Shown here: positions 18,854 to 27,384 of the stretch, one piece after another
How the letters are laid out: the number at the start of each line of letters is the position of its first letter
Position numbering within the stretch: the stretch's first letter is position 1
Source: CAYFJO01 sp964343305
Lineage (GTDB): Bacteria; Planctomycetota; Planctomycetia; Pirellulales; Pirellulaceae
Assembly: GCA_964343305.1 (NCBI GenBank)
Contig: CAYFJO010000007.1
Coordinates: forward strand, 1 to 64,000
Length of the DNA: 64,000 bases
Reading direction: 5' to 3'
Position numbers and translations under genes: made by a program
The notes under the pieces: generated by a model
The model's database searches: none
What the model was told of the DNA's origin: nothing
What the model saw: the letters and a program-made list of their open reading frames with translations, nothing else

Positions 18854-19185
18854 AGTGACTCCGTTGAAATCTGCAATTCCTTTCCAATGTTTGAAGTGTG
18901 CATTCTAGCGGAGTCGTGGGATCACCTGTAGGACGGGTTGCCTGTTGTCCACTCACACGAGATTTTGCTATCCCGATGCTTCCGTCATTTGCCGCCCATT
19001 GCGCTGGACGAGATCGGCACGCAGATTTCACTCTCCGAAATCTATGACGGAGTTGAATTCACGCCTGAACCGGACGAAGACGAAGTGGAGTAATTTTCGC
19101 CGTAGGATGGTTTTTCAAAGCCGTCCGTCGGTGGTTCGTTGTGTTGGACGGCTTTGGGAAGCCATCCTACAAAAAATCCCTCGCG
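18854..19185. other. Intergenic region with a possible C-terminal gene fragment and a repeat
   Basis: A forward frame after a stop near 18928 reads about 50 codons ending PEPDEDEVE at a TAA near 19093. It contains HLPPIALDEIGTQISLSEIY, which looks like a genuine protein tail, but there is no good start and no recognised domain. It may be a gene remnant. The GTAG-bounded palindrome at 19102-19170 follows. Confidence 0.35.
19102..19170. repeat. GTAG...CTAC palindromic element (REPIN-like), copy 1
   Basis: The 69-base element runs from GTAGGATGG to CCATCCTAC, with a second pair of inverted blocks AAAGCCGTCC (19117-19126) and GGACGGCTTT (19146-19155). Each half can fold alone: the left as GGATGGTTTT with AAAGCCGTCC (two G-U pairs), the right as GGACGGCTT with AAGCCATCC (one mismatch). 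It lies 15 bases past the stop of the PVC haem gene and could also act as its terminator. Confidence 0.75.
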
Positions 19186-22100
19186 TTAATCCGACAGTTG
19201 CACTTGACTTGGCGACATCAGGTACCCGATCAGGTCGCGGACTTCGACGTCCGAAAGAAAGTCGAGCTGACTATCCGGCATCATGGAAAGCTGAGATATC
19301 CGCATCTCGTCGATTTCCTCGCGGGCAAAGACGAGTTTTTGTTTGGGCAACTGAACCGTGATCGTCCGCTCGTTCTGCGAAAGGATGATGCCGTTGATCA
19401 CGCGGCCGTCGGCCAACAACATGATCGTCATGTGATAATTCTTTGAAACGGTTGCACTCGGATCGACGATGTTTTCCAAAAGGTACTGCAAGTTGGATCT
19501 TTGCGCGCCCGTTAGATCGGGTGCGATCGCACCACCTTTGCCGAACAGCTTGTGGCAGTTTGCACACGATTTTTCGAACAATGCCCGACCAGCCGACAAA
19601 TCTGCCTTGGCGAGCGACGCGGTCGAAAGTGCTTCGCGATACTCGTTGATCTTTGCAACCTTGTCGGCGGAAATCTGTTTGAGTTCCGGCCATAGCTTGG
19701 CGATGCGGGCGTTGATGCGGTGGTCGCCAAGCGTTTGCAATTGTCGCAGTTGAAACACAGACACAAAGTTGCGATCAATCTTTCCACCGGCAACCGCATC
19801 GAGCAACTCAGCAGCATACGCAGGTCGTGAGACGAGTACGTTGATCACTTCTTCCTTGCCGGACGAACGCATCTGGTTTATTTTTTCGATTAACAGTTTT
19901 GGCGTGTCCGGCTCGTTAAACGCCGCCAGCCCTCGTACTGCATCGCGGCCCATGTCGAGGTTGTCGAGCAGTTTTCGAAGCGTCGGCACGAGATCGTCGA
20001 TGCGACTGGCGACCAGCGTTCGAATCGCCTCGCGCCGAACATCCAGATCTCCGCCCGATGTGGCGATTTTCATCAGGGCCTCGACCGCGCGGCCATCGCC
20101 GAAGACCAGCGACAGCTCGCGCTCGAGTTGTCTGACTCGGTCATCAGCGCTCTTTCTGAGCACGGAGGTGACTTGCTCCCAGCCCTCGGGCATCGGTGCT
20201 TTGCGCCAGCCGCGCAGCGCCGTCGACATACCTTCCAGCAGGTCGGTCTGTCCAGCCGAGCCGCGTTTGGCGAGCAACGCGGTCAACCCGCTAACCGCAT
20301 CGGGTTGCCGTTCGATCTCGTACGTCAGACGCCGCGCGATGTATCGTCGAAGCAAAGGTATTTTGGTTGTCGCAGCGAGTTGGATGGCCTCGTTCGGATG
20401 CTCAACAACGGCTGGTTCAATCGCGTACCACAACATCAACGGTAGCACACGGTCGTCGGCGAATCCGTCGTCCGAAGTGATGTTCGCCGCGATCGTAAAT
20501 CGTTCGCTCTTCGGAAACTGATTTAGAGTGGACGCGAGAAACGTTTGAACCAGGCCGGAAGACTCTGTTTCGCTGACTTCTTCCAACGCTTGTCGTACGG
20601 CAACCGTGGGTGCTCCGTCATCAACGAGCAGTTTGATGGCCCAAACTCGGGTGTGTTCGTTGTTGTGGCTAAGTTGTTTGATGAGCCACGCCGCGTCGAT
20701 TCCGCCAGTCACGTGCAGGCACCACATGGCTCGGAGTTTTCGCGTAATGTCTTTTTGCTCGTCGTACATCTTTAGCAGAGCCGCATGCACATTGCCCATG
20801 TCGTTGCCCGCCACTGCTCGTTGCTGAAGCAACCGGCGCGCGTGACGCACATGCCAATCGTTCTTGTGCAGTTGCAGTGCAACTAGCTTGGCGTCGTCTG
20901 TGGTAGGACGGATTGCTAATCCGTCCATCTTCTTCTGTTCGTTCGCAGCGGCAGCGGACGGATTGGCAATCCGTCCTACGTAGTTCACTTTGTAAATTCG
21001 CCCTGACGTGCGGTGAATTCCGTCGTTGTCGTGGCACTCGCCGATGTCCGACCAGTCGGCAATGTAAACGCCGCCGTCCGGCCCGTAACACAGTTCGATG
21101 CCGCGGAACCAGATGTCCTTGGCGTGCATAAAATCGTCTTCGTGTTTGCCGATATACGTAGCACCATGTCGATGGAGACGATCGCAATTGATGCGGCATC
21201 CGTGAAGGTTCGCGGTGAAAACGTCGCCACGATACTTCTCGGGCCAATTGTCGCCGAGGTAGATCATCATGCCCGTGTGAGCGTGGCCGCCGCCCGCTTG
21301 ATCCGTTGTCTTGCTCATGCTGCCCCGTTTCAAATCGTGCCACCTTTCGGCCGTGTCCCAATGGACGTGATCGGCTGTCTGCGGGATGTACTTGTAAAGG
21401 TGTGGATTGAAATGCTCGCCGAACATTCGCTCGTAATAAGCACCTGGAATCACGTGCCACAGGTGCCCAATCACCGTGTTGATGAAAAACATCTGGCCGT
21501 GGTCGTCCCAATCCATGCCCCACGAGTTGGTCGTGCCCTGGCAGACGACCTCAAAGGTCTTGCGCGTCGGATGAAACCGCCAAATACCGCAGTTCATCTT
21601 CATCCGTTCCGCGCGCGACATCCCAGGAGTGCCGATGTACGACGTCGTGGTGATTCCGTGCCGACCGTAAAGCCAGCCGTCCGGTCCCCAGCGCAGCCCG
21701 TTGACGATGTTATGTCCAATCGTGTCGCTGTTGAATCCTTCGAGCATCACCACCGGCTCGCCATCCGGCACGTCATCGTGATTGCGATCGGGGATGAAAA
21801 GCAAGTGTGGCGCACACGTCGCCCACACGCCACCGAAGCCAATCTCGATGCTTGTCAACTTCTTCGCCTTGTCCCAAAACACTGTGCGCTGGTCGAACTG
21901 GCCGTCGCCGTCTTTGTCTTCGAGGATCACGATGCGATCGTACAACTTCGTTTCGAATCGAATCGGCTGCTCGGCGTAGGTGTAATTCTCAGCAACCCAC
22001 AACCGGCCCCGCTCGTCCATCGCCAGCGCGATCGGCTGTTGTACATCCGGCTCAGCGGCGAAGAGCGAGATCTCGAAGCCTTCAGGCAATGTCATGCCGT

Positions 22101-22227
22101 TGAGCGCCTCGGCGGGTGACGTCAGACCTTTGCCGACGTTTTGCGTGTTGAAGATCTTTGGAAGTTCGTCAGCGTGGAGTGTTGCACTGGCAACGACAAG
22201 GATCACAAGAGACAATTTGTATTTCAT
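19186..22227 (-). CDS. PVC-type secreted protein with beta-propeller and C-terminal CxxCH haem motif
   Basis: The 1013-residue protein starts with a Sec signal peptide (MKYKLSLVILVVASATLHA). Residues 45-400 form a membrane-bound-dehydrogenase/sorbosone-type propeller (ALAMDERGRLWVAENY, LRWGPDGWLYGRHG, YGPDGGVYIADWSD). A helical, HEAT-like middle follows. The C terminus has Cys888, Cys891 and His892 (CANCHK) in GRALFEKSCANCHKLFGKGG, followed by a haem-proximal segment with an AALSN-type block (APDLTGAQRSNLQYLLENIV). It probably oxidises a sugar or alcohol in the periplasm and passes electrons to the haem. A palindromic element at 20903-20979 is translated within it between the propeller and the helical region. 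ATG 22227 was preferred to an upstream start. Confidence 0.88.
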   Translation of the reverse strand: MKYKLSLVILVVASATLHADELPKIFNTQNVGKGLTSPAEALNGMTLPEGFEISLFAAEPDVQQPIALAMDERGRLWVAENYTYAEQPIRFETKLYDRIVILEDKDGDGQFDQRTVFWDKAKKLTSIEIGFGGVWATCAPHLLFIPDRNHDDVPDGEPVVMLEGFNSDTIGHNIVNGLRWGPDGWLYGRHGITTTSYIGTPGMSRAERMKMNCGIWRFHPTRKTFEVVCQGTTNSWGMDWDDHGQMFFINTVIGHLWHVIPGAYYERMFGEHFNPHLYKYIPQTADHVHWDTAERWHDLKRGSMSKTTDQAGGGHAHTGMMIYLGDNWPEKYRGDVFTANLHGCRINCDRLHRHGATYIGKHEDDFMHAKDIWFRGIELCYGPDGGVYIADWSDIGECHDNDGIHRTSGRIYKVNYVGRIANPSAAAANEQKKMDGLAIRPTTDDAKLVALQLHKNDWHVRHARRLLQQRAVAGNDMGNVHAALLKMYDEQKDITRKLRAMWCLHVTGGIDAAWLIKQLSHNNEHTRVWAIKLLVDDGAPTVAVRQALEEVSETESSGLVQTFLASTLNQFPKSERFTIAANITSDDGFADDRVLPLMLWYAIEPAVVEHPNEAIQLAATTKIPLLRRYIARRLTYEIERQPDAVSGLTALLAKRGSAGQTDLLEGMSTALRGWRKAPMPEGWEQVTSVLRKSADDRVRQLERELSLVFGDGRAVEALMKIATSGGDLDVRREAIRTLVASRIDDLVPTLRKLLDNLDMGRDAVRGLAAFNEPDTPKLLIEKINQMRSSGKEEVINVLVSRPAYAAELLDAVAGGKIDRNFVSVFQLRQLQTLGDHRINARIAKLWPELKQISADKVAKINEYREALSTASLAKADLSAGRALFEKSCANCHKLFGKGGAIAPDLTGAQRSNLQYLLENIVDPSATVSKNYHMTIMLLADGRVINGIILSQNERTITVQLPKQKLVFAREEIDEMRISQLSMMPDSQLDFLSDVEVRDLIGYLMSPSQVQLSD
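20903..20979. repeat. GTAG...CTAC palindromic element inserted in frame in a coding region
   Basis: The ends are GTAGGACGGATT (20903-20914) and AATCCGTCCTAC (20968-20979). Each half is a perfect hairpin: GGACGGATT-GCT-AATCCGTCC (20906-20926) and GGACGGATT-GGC-AATCCGTCC (20956-20976). On the minus strand it is read as VGRIANPS, a short spacer, and DGLAIRP, adding about 26 residues to the PVC haem protein without a stop or frameshift. VGRIANPS-like peptides are familiar to me from many planctomycete protein entries. Confidence 0.85.
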
Positions 22228-22297
22228 GAGCGAAATCCTGTGTGGTAAAGTCGCCACCATGATAATTCACAGGCTCATCGGTCGCGAGCATGTTTGT

Positions 22298-22360
22298 TTG
22301 AACAGAAGCAAACGAAGGTAACGAAGTTTTACGTTGTTTCCTTCGTTGCCTTCTGTTCAA
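22298..22360. repeat. Palindromic element, family B copy 1
   Basis: Terminal arms TTGAACAGAAG (22298-22308) and CTTCTGTTCAA (22350-22360) are perfect inverted repeats; inside, AACGAAGG and CCTTCGTT pair again. A second copy with the same core and the same layout lies at 49325-49392. Both copies sit just upstream of the start of a minus-strand gene (here 71 bases from the PVC haem gene). Confidence 0.8.
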
Positions 22361-22365
22361 AAGAA

Positions 22366-22593
22366 TCATCCACCGCCGACTGGTGGCAGAATGGCCAAAT
22401 CGTCGCCATCAGACAAAGAGCGATTACGATCGCGCTCCAATTGGCCATTGACCGTGAACGTTTGGACGCCTTCGCTGGGAATGTCGAGCGCGGTGAGCAC
22501 GTCCAGAATCGTCGCGCCTTCGGCGATCTTTAACTTTCCCTCATCGGACGTTTTGTCTTTGAGAACGCCCATCAGTTTCAACGTGATTTCCAT
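22366..22593 (-). CDS. MoaD/ThiS-family ubiquitin-like sulfur carrier
   Basis: This 75-residue protein starts MEITLKLMGVLKDK and ends LAILPPVGGG. The ubiquitin-like beta-grasp fold and the C-terminal Gly-Gly are the marks of MoaD/ThiS sulfur carriers, which are activated by adenylation and form a thiocarboxylate. Length is normal. Its ATG overlaps the TGA of the FAD oxidoreductase gene by one base (TGATG), so the two are translated together. No MoeB/ThiF activating enzyme, MoaE, ThiG or aldehyde:ferredoxin oxidoreductase is in the window, so the sulfur acceptor is unknown. Confidence 0.85.
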   Translation of the reverse strand: MEITLKLMGVLKDKTSDEGKLKIAEGATILDVLTALDIPSEGVQTFTVNGQLERDRNRSLSDGDDLAILPPVGGG

Positions 22594-23978
22594 CACTCGT
22601 TTTTCGCACCTACATAGACAGCGTGCGATGGATTCTCGGGAACGGACGGCTTCGCTCCGCCAAAGGTGAAACCGCGAGCTTTTGTCGCCTGGCCAAGCAA
22701 TGTCGTTTTGCGAAGTTTTTCCGCAACGCCGACGCCGACGAACGCGCGTCGAACGTCGAACGGATTCTCTTCGAGATATTTTTTCCACGCGCCGAGCGAC
22801 GATTGCGTCTGCAAGATGCCTTTGACCATGCCGACGTCGGTCAACATTCCCATGTCGTTGGCACGGCCAGTGAAGATTGCCCCAACGAGTTGGTCACCGC
22901 GCCACAGCAGTTTTCGATAAACGTAGCCGCTTTCGTTGCAAATGGTGGTTGCCTCGGCCGCCGAGTCGTTCCACGCGCCGAAGCTGGCCGTTTGCAAGCC
23001 GCACACGTCGGTGATGTTCATTGACAAACTGCCGGGATAGTGAACTTCCTGGCCCGCCATGTTCGCTCCGGCAACTCGCCCGTGATCGACCGCCGTCGGT
23101 TGGATGGCGTGGATCTCCTTGTTGTCGCTGAACAGCGCGGGACCTTGGGCCACGTCGCCGGCAGCGTAGATGTTGGCGATGCTGGATTGCATTTGATCAT
23201 TGACCACGATGCCTTGGTCCGTCTCGATGCCGCTGCTGTCGGCCAGGTCGATGTTCGGTTTGACACCGGTGGCAAGGATCACCACATCGGCGGGGATCTC
23301 GTCGCCGTTATCGAGCTGTACGAGTTTTTCATTGCCGCTGCCTTGCTTGATTTCCTTGACACCCGTGCCAGCGTGCACGGTGACGCCTTTGGTCGCCAGC
23401 CACGATTGGACCATCGTTGCCGCACCCGTGTCCAACATTCGCGGCAACACCTGCGCCTCGCGTTCGACCACATCGAGCTTCCAACCACGTTTGAACATCG
23501 CGTTGAGCACGATGAAGCCGATGAAGCCCGCGCCGACGAGGACGATGCGTGGTTGCTCCATGCCGCTGGTTGCGTCGAGGACGCTTTGCGTGTGGGCGAG
23601 TGACCACAGTGGCTGGACACCGGGCAAATCAGTTCCCGGAATCGGCGGAGCCAGCGGCGACGAGCCAGTGGCGATCAACAGATTGTCAAAATCCAGCGAC
23701 GAACCGTCGGACAGCGCTAGCGAGTTGTTGCCCGCGTCGAGTTGGTCGACGCGAACGCCGATTCTCGCGTCAACACTCAGCCGCTGAAAATATGCGTCGT
23801 CGCCGGTGTGAGTTTGTTCGGGAGGGATGTCGCCGCAAAGCCAATAAGGCAACGCCATCCGCGAATGGGTCGGTTCGTCTGACACCAGCGTGATCTGGGA
23901 CGAACTGTCGTGCAAACGAATCGTCTCGGCCGCGTTGGTCGCTGCCGGTCCGCCGCCGATGATAACGTTTTTTGCCAT
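22593..23978 (-). CDS. FAD/NAD(P)-dependent oxidoreductase (rubredoxin/nitrite-reductase-like)
   Basis: About 461 residues. FAD-binding motif NVIIGGGPAATNAAETIR at the N terminus, the LLIATGSSP segment, a second Rossmann motif IVLVGAGFIGFIVLNAMFKRG for NAD(P)H, and the FAD-closing IYAAGDVAQGP are all present. The C-terminal third is of the reductase-dimerisation type. No redox-active CxxxxC is seen, so it is of the rubredoxin-reductase/NADH-oxidase type, not a disulfide reductase. ATG 23978 was chosen because the motif starts five residues later. It is the first gene of a two-gene unit with the MoaD/ThiS gene. Similar pairs accompany tungsten aldehyde:ferredoxin oxidoreductases elsewhere; none is here. 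Confidence 0.85.
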   Translation of the reverse strand: MAKNVIIGGGPAATNAAETIRLHDSSSQITLVSDEPTHSRMALPYWLCGDIPPEQTHTGDDAYFQRLSVDARIGVRVDQLDAGNNSLALSDGSSLDFDNLLIATGSSPLAPPIPGTDLPGVQPLWSLAHTQSVLDATSGMEQPRIVLVGAGFIGFIVLNAMFKRGWKLDVVEREAQVLPRMLDTGAATMVQSWLATKGVTVHAGTGVKEIKQGSGNEKLVQLDNGDEIPADVVILATGVKPNIDLADSSGIETDQGIVVNDQMQSSIANIYAAGDVAQGPALFSDNKEIHAIQPTAVDHGRVAGANMAGQEVHYPGSLSMNITDVCGLQTASFGAWNDSAAEATTICNESGYVYRKLLWRGDQLVGAIFTGRANDMGMLTDVGMVKGILQTQSSLGAWKKYLEENPFDVRRAFVGVGVAEKLRKTTLLGQATKARGFTFGGAKPSVPENPSHAVYVGAKNE

Positions 23979-24064
23979 AGTGTTTCTCGCGATTGAAGGA
24001 ACTCGGACGGAAGACAATATGATAGTGTTGTCAAGCGCGAGAATTCAACTAGGCGTGATATGCG

Positions 24065-24152
24065 GTAGTGTCCTAATTTTGAGTTGTAGACTTCCGAAGT
24101 TTCGGAAGACTTCGGAAGTCTGGTTCGGGCCAACACACGAATGGGACACTAC
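24065..24152. repeat. GTAG...CTAC element enclosing family A palindrome copy 2
   Basis: Outer ends GTAGTGTCC (24065-24073) and GGACACTAC (24144-24152) are a perfect inverted repeat. Nested inside are the family A arms GACTTCCGAAGT (24089-24100) and ACTTCGGAAGTC (24109-24120). The element lies between the FAD oxidoreductase start and the 3' end of the ThuA-like gene. It links the two palindrome types found in this window. Confidence 0.75.
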
Positions 24153-24170
24153 CTGATGTGCACCGCGTGA

Positions 24171-25241
24171 TCAAAAATCGAAGTCGGCTGGCTTGAGTCC
24201 CTTGTCTGACCAGAAGTTCTTTTCGCGATGAAAACCGTACGCGCTCGGTTCGAATTTGCCGACGAGGCCCACCTTGGTTCCTTCACTCGGAATCTTGTCC
24301 GCTAGACCAAGGCACCAATAGGCGGCGTTGACCAACATTCGTCGCGTCCCTTCAGCAACCAAGTCGGTTGACGAGCCCATCGTAGTGTTGAAGACTTGTC
24401 CTTTCTTGCCGTCGGGAACTTGGTAGCTCTTCGTCCAACCGACCGGCATGATTGGATCGTTCTTGCCTTTCACGGGCTCGTCGTCGGTTGGCTTCATGCC
24501 GAAGAATGGGTCGTTGGTTCGCTCGCCCGCGCGTTTGGTGACCTGGCCCAAAACGATCGGCATACTATCACCCGGCAACGGCAACCGGACTCCATACACG
24601 TCGGTTGGTCCCCAAACATCGCCGTCTTTCAAACCGCGAGCGATCGCGTGGTCTTTCGCGTTTTCGGCAATCAAACCGACTGTGCTGTCGTTCTTGTGAC
24701 CGCCGTGATGACTGACCCACTTCTCACCCAACACCAGCCGTCCGAAGCCGTCCTTCCATTCCTTCTTGTCACCGCCATACCCGTTGCCGTAGTGGCCGTA
24801 GGGCTTGTTGCCGGGGATGTTAAACGCGTGGGTCGCCGTTCGCATGCCGATCACGGGTCGGCCCGTCTTCAGATAATTGTCGATGTGTTTCATTTGGTCG
24901 TCCGGCAGATCGCGAAACCTTGTGGCGATGACCATCAAGTCGGCGCTCGGGAGTGCTTCCAAGCCGGGAATGTTGTGCCGGTTGTTCGGGTTGATGATTC
25001 CGGTGTCAGGGTCGATCGCGAACAGCACGGTACATTTAAAACCGTGGTGCACGGCCAGGATTTTGCCAAGTTGCGGCAAGGCTTCTTCGCTGCGGTATTC
25101 TTCGTCGCCGGAAATCAACACAACGTGCTTGCCTTGGCCAGGGCCCTCTTTGCCTTCATAGACGACCCATGGATCTGCGGCTTGAAGCGTGTTGATGAAC
25201 ATTGTTGTGACGGCGAGGGAAAGAAATAGTGACTTGTACAT
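24171..25241 (-). CDS. Secreted ThuA-like domain protein
   Basis: A 356-residue protein with a Sec signal peptide (MYKSLFLSLAVTTMFINTLQAA). The body is a glutamine-amidotransferase-like fold of the ThuA type: KHVVLISGDEEYRSEEALPQ at the start and MVIATRFRDLPDDQMKHIDNY followed by RPVIGMRTATHAF in the position of the class I amidotransferase nucleophile elbow. ThuA proteins are tied to trehalose and other sugar use but their reaction is unsettled. ATG 25241 gives a clean signal peptide; the frame extends upstream through the family A palindrome at 25264-25295 with no coding sense. It is followed by two more distant ThuA genes on the same strand. Confidence 0.8.
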   Translation of the reverse strand: MYKSLFLSLAVTTMFINTLQAADPWVVYEGKEGPGQGKHVVLISGDEEYRSEEALPQLGKILAVHHGFKCTVLFAIDPDTGIINPNNRHNIPGLEALPSADLMVIATRFRDLPDDQMKHIDNYLKTGRPVIGMRTATHAFNIPGNKPYGHYGNGYGGDKKEWKDGFGRLVLGEKWVSHHGGHKNDSTVGLIAENAKDHAIARGLKDGDVWGPTDVYGVRLPLPGDSMPIVLGQVTKRAGERTNDPFFGMKPTDDEPVKGKNDPIMPVGWTKSYQVPDGKKGQVFNTTMGSSTDLVAEGTRRMLVNAAYWCLGLADKIPSEGTKVGLVGKFEPSAYGFHREKNFWSDKGLKPADFDF

Positions 25242-25263
25242 GGGAGGTCCGTATGTGGGTTGA

Positions 25264-25295
25264 GACTTCCGAAGTTTAAGAAAACTTCGGAGGTC
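25264..25295. repeat. Palindromic element, family A copy 3
   Basis: Arms GACTTCCGAAGTT (25264-25276) and AACTTCGGAGGTC (25283-25295) with one mismatch and a 6-base loop. It occupies the gap between two ThuA genes, about 5 bases from the stop of the upstream one and 23 bases before the start of the downstream one. Confidence 0.8.
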
Positions 25296-25299
25296 TGGA

Positions 25300-26313
25300 T
25301 TACTGAAACTTTCGTGAACTCGTCTCGTTTGCTTTGGGGAAATCATCGGGAATCGGCAGGGTCACTTTGCCGGTCGCGGCCCACTCGGTCCCACGTTTGA
25401 ACGTGGCAATGAATCCGACACATTCCTGCGAATAATCCGCGTGCCCCATCGGTGTATGAAACACTCGGCCTTTGCCATACTCGACGGTCATGATCATCGG
25501 CTCATGCCGCCCGCTGCCACCTCGTTCCTTCGAGGCGTAGGCTGTCGCGAGCACGTTCATGTTCTCAGCCGGTCCACGGAGAAAGTCGTACAACTCATCT
25601 TGAGCGTGCATCCATTCGCCAGGCATGCCTTTGGTAATCGGATGGTCGGCGTCGCGGACAATGATTTGGAACGGATGTTGTGGACCATGATGTCCACCAC
25701 GGCCCGGCGATTTGTCACGGACCAGCTTTCCGTCGTCGTCAAGAAAAACGTATGGCCCGTGCTTCTCGGTTCGTCCGCCCCAGCCGCCCAGGCCGATCAT
25801 CTTGTTGTACTCGTCCCACTCGCCGAACGAATTGTTGGCCGCGTGAATGATCACCAATCCACCGCCACCCTTCATGTACTTTTCCAGTGCGGCCTGAGTT
25901 TCTTCCGGCCATGGGGCCGCACCGAATCCAAAGTTCGAGACGACCACGTCATACTTGGAAAAATTCGGTTTGAAATCAGGGTCGGGCGTTGGCTGAGGCA
26001 TACTCTTCGTCTCGACACCGCTCAGCGGAAATTCCTTTAACAAGGCATCGCCGCGCCACGTGTACGCCGTCCGTTCGATGTCGACGGCAAACTGGCCCGT
26101 GTCTTCAAGATAGTCTTTCATCATGAAAGTGGTCTTGGGCCACGCGCCGTGATTGTTCTGGCCGTCGATAATCAACACCTTCATTTTGCCCGCCGCATTG
26201 TCATCGGCGGAATTGTCTTTCGCAGCTTTGTTGTTCGCAGCCTTGTCATCCGCCGAACAAGCCATCACGCTCGTCGCGAGCAACAACCATGCAAGTTGCC
26301 AAATTCGTTTCAT
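25300..26313 (-). CDS. ThuA-domain lipoprotein
   Basis: 337 residues starting MKRIWQLAWLLLATSVMAC, a lipoprotein signal with the lipidated Cys near 19. A short Asn/Asp/Ala-rich tether (about 23 residues) follows. The ThuA domain begins MKVLIIDGQNNHGAWPKTT and contains GGGGLVIIHAANNSFGEWDEY and VEYGKGRVFHTPMGHADYS. The next gene encodes a close paralogue with the same motifs, so a duplication is likely. ATG 26313 is preferred to a TTG one codon upstream. The ThuA genes probably act on a glycan or sugar derivative in the periplasm together with the exported Gfo/Idh/MocA protein upstream. Confidence 0.85.
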   Translation of the reverse strand: MKRIWQLAWLLLATSVMACSADDKAANNKAAKDNSADDNAAGKMKVLIIDGQNNHGAWPKTTFMMKDYLEDTGQFAVDIERTAYTWRGDALLKEFPLSGVETKSMPQPTPDPDFKPNFSKYDVVVSNFGFGAAPWPEETQAALEKYMKGGGGLVIIHAANNSFGEWDEYNKMIGLGGWGGRTEKHGPYVFLDDDGKLVRDKSPGRGGHHGPQHPFQIIVRDADHPITKGMPGEWMHAQDELYDFLRGPAENMNVLATAYASKERGGSGRHEPMIMTVEYGKGRVFHTPMGHADYSQECVGFIATFKRGTEWAATGKVTLPIPDDFPKANETSSRKFQ

Positions 26314-26340
26314 CAAATCATTCCTTCAAGCGTTTGTTTT

Positions 26341-26404
26341 GTAGCTGCACTCGCCAGAGTGCGGATGGCACACCCTTAGTCCGCGTTCGGGCGAACGCAG
26401 CTAC
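26341..26404. repeat. GTAG...CTAC palindromic element (REPIN-like), clearest copy
   Basis: The 64-base element is GTAGCT, hairpin GCACTC-GCCA-GAGTGC (26347-26362), spacer, hairpin GCGTTC-GGGC-GAACGC (26383-26398), AGCTAC. The two hairpins differ in sequence but each pairs perfectly with itself, so substitutions have been compensated within each hairpin. That indicates selection on, or recent copying of, the folded form. It lies between two ThuA genes. Confidence 0.85.
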
Positions 26405-26416
26405 GAAGAGGACTCG

Positions 26417-27292
26417 TTACTTTTTGTAATCACGCACCGTCACTTTGTCGGTGCCGGGGAAGTCTTTCGGAATTTCCTGCGTGACCGTACCGGTGGCGAC
26501 CCATTCCGCGGCTCGTTGCACGGTCGTGGCGAAACCCGAGCAGGTCATCGAGTAGTCGGCGTGTCCCATGACCGTCGTTAGCACCTTGCCTTTGCCGTAA
26601 GGAATGACCCAAATCATCGGCTCGTGGGAGCTAGTGCCACGTCTGTCGGATGCGGAATAAGCGGTCGCGAGAATCTGCATGTTCGCCGCTGGTCCGCGTT
26701 GGCCGTGATACAGTTCGTCCTTGGCGTGCATCCACTGTTGCGGCATGCCTTTGGTCACCGGATGCGAGTCGTTCCGGACGATGATCGAGAATTCATGTTG
26801 TGGACCGTGCCCTGCGCCGGGTCCTTCGCCTTTGGGAGTGCGAACTTCTTTGCCATCGTCATTAAACGTCAGCCGATCACCGAAGCTGTTGCCTCGCCAG
26901 CCGAGTCCGATCATGTCGTTGTATTCTTTCCAGCCGCCAAACGCGTTGTTCGCGGCGTGAACGATGACGACTCCGCCACCACCTTTGACGTAGGCTTCGA
27001 ACGCGGCCTGTGTCTCTTTGGACCACATCGCGCCGTTGTAGTTCGACAGCACGACATCGAATTTCGAAAACTCGGGCGAAAAGCTGCTGATGTCCTGACC
27101 GCGCGGCGGAGAAGTGGCGACTTCGACGGTGAACAACCCGGCTTCGTCGAGGATCTTGGTCAACACTGGCGTGGTCGCCTTCCAGTTGTGGTTGTTTTGT
27201 CCGTCGATGATCAAGACTGAAATCTTGTCGGCGGCCAGCGCGTTGGCTGAAAGAATGACGAATACGGAAAGAACGATAAGATTTCGGAACAT
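26417..27292 (-). CDS. Secreted ThuA-domain protein
   Basis: A 291-residue protein with a Sec signal peptide (MFRNLIVLSVFVILSANALAA). Its domain starts KISVLIIDGQNNHNWKATTP and has GGGGVVIVHAANNAFGGWKEY and IPYGKGKVLTTVMGHADYS, matching the downstream paralogue almost motif for motif. It differs mainly in having a Sec signal and not a lipobox. Same strand as its paralogue, with a GTAG-bounded element in the 103-base gap. Upstream lies a Gfo/Idh/MocA gene; ThuA and Gfo/Idh/MocA genes are often neighbours in planctomycetes. Confidence 0.85.
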   Translation of the reverse strand: MFRNLIVLSVFVILSANALAADKISVLIIDGQNNHNWKATTPVLTKILDEAGLFTVEVATSPPRGQDISSFSPEFSKFDVVLSNYNGAMWSKETQAAFEAYVKGGGGVVIVHAANNAFGGWKEYNDMIGLGWRGNSFGDRLTFNDDGKEVRTPKGEGPGAGHGPQHEFSIIVRNDSHPVTKGMPQQWMHAKDELYHGQRGPAANMQILATAYSASDRRGTSSHEPMIWVIPYGKGKVLTTVMGHADYSMTCSGFATTVQRAAEWVATGTVTQEIPKDFPGTDKVTVRDYKK

Positions 27293-27384
27293 GGAAGGTC
27301 CTTTTCATGAGAGGTGAGCGACGTCGGGCAGGGCGTCATTTCGTGCCTAGTTTAACACCCGGATTCGGCGAAAGCAAAGAGACT

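Noticed and set aside
18931..18953. GTAGGACGGGTTGCC followed by GTTGTCC, resembling half of a GTAG element
   Set aside because: The second arm pairs poorly and there is no CTAC end, so it is at most a decayed copy.
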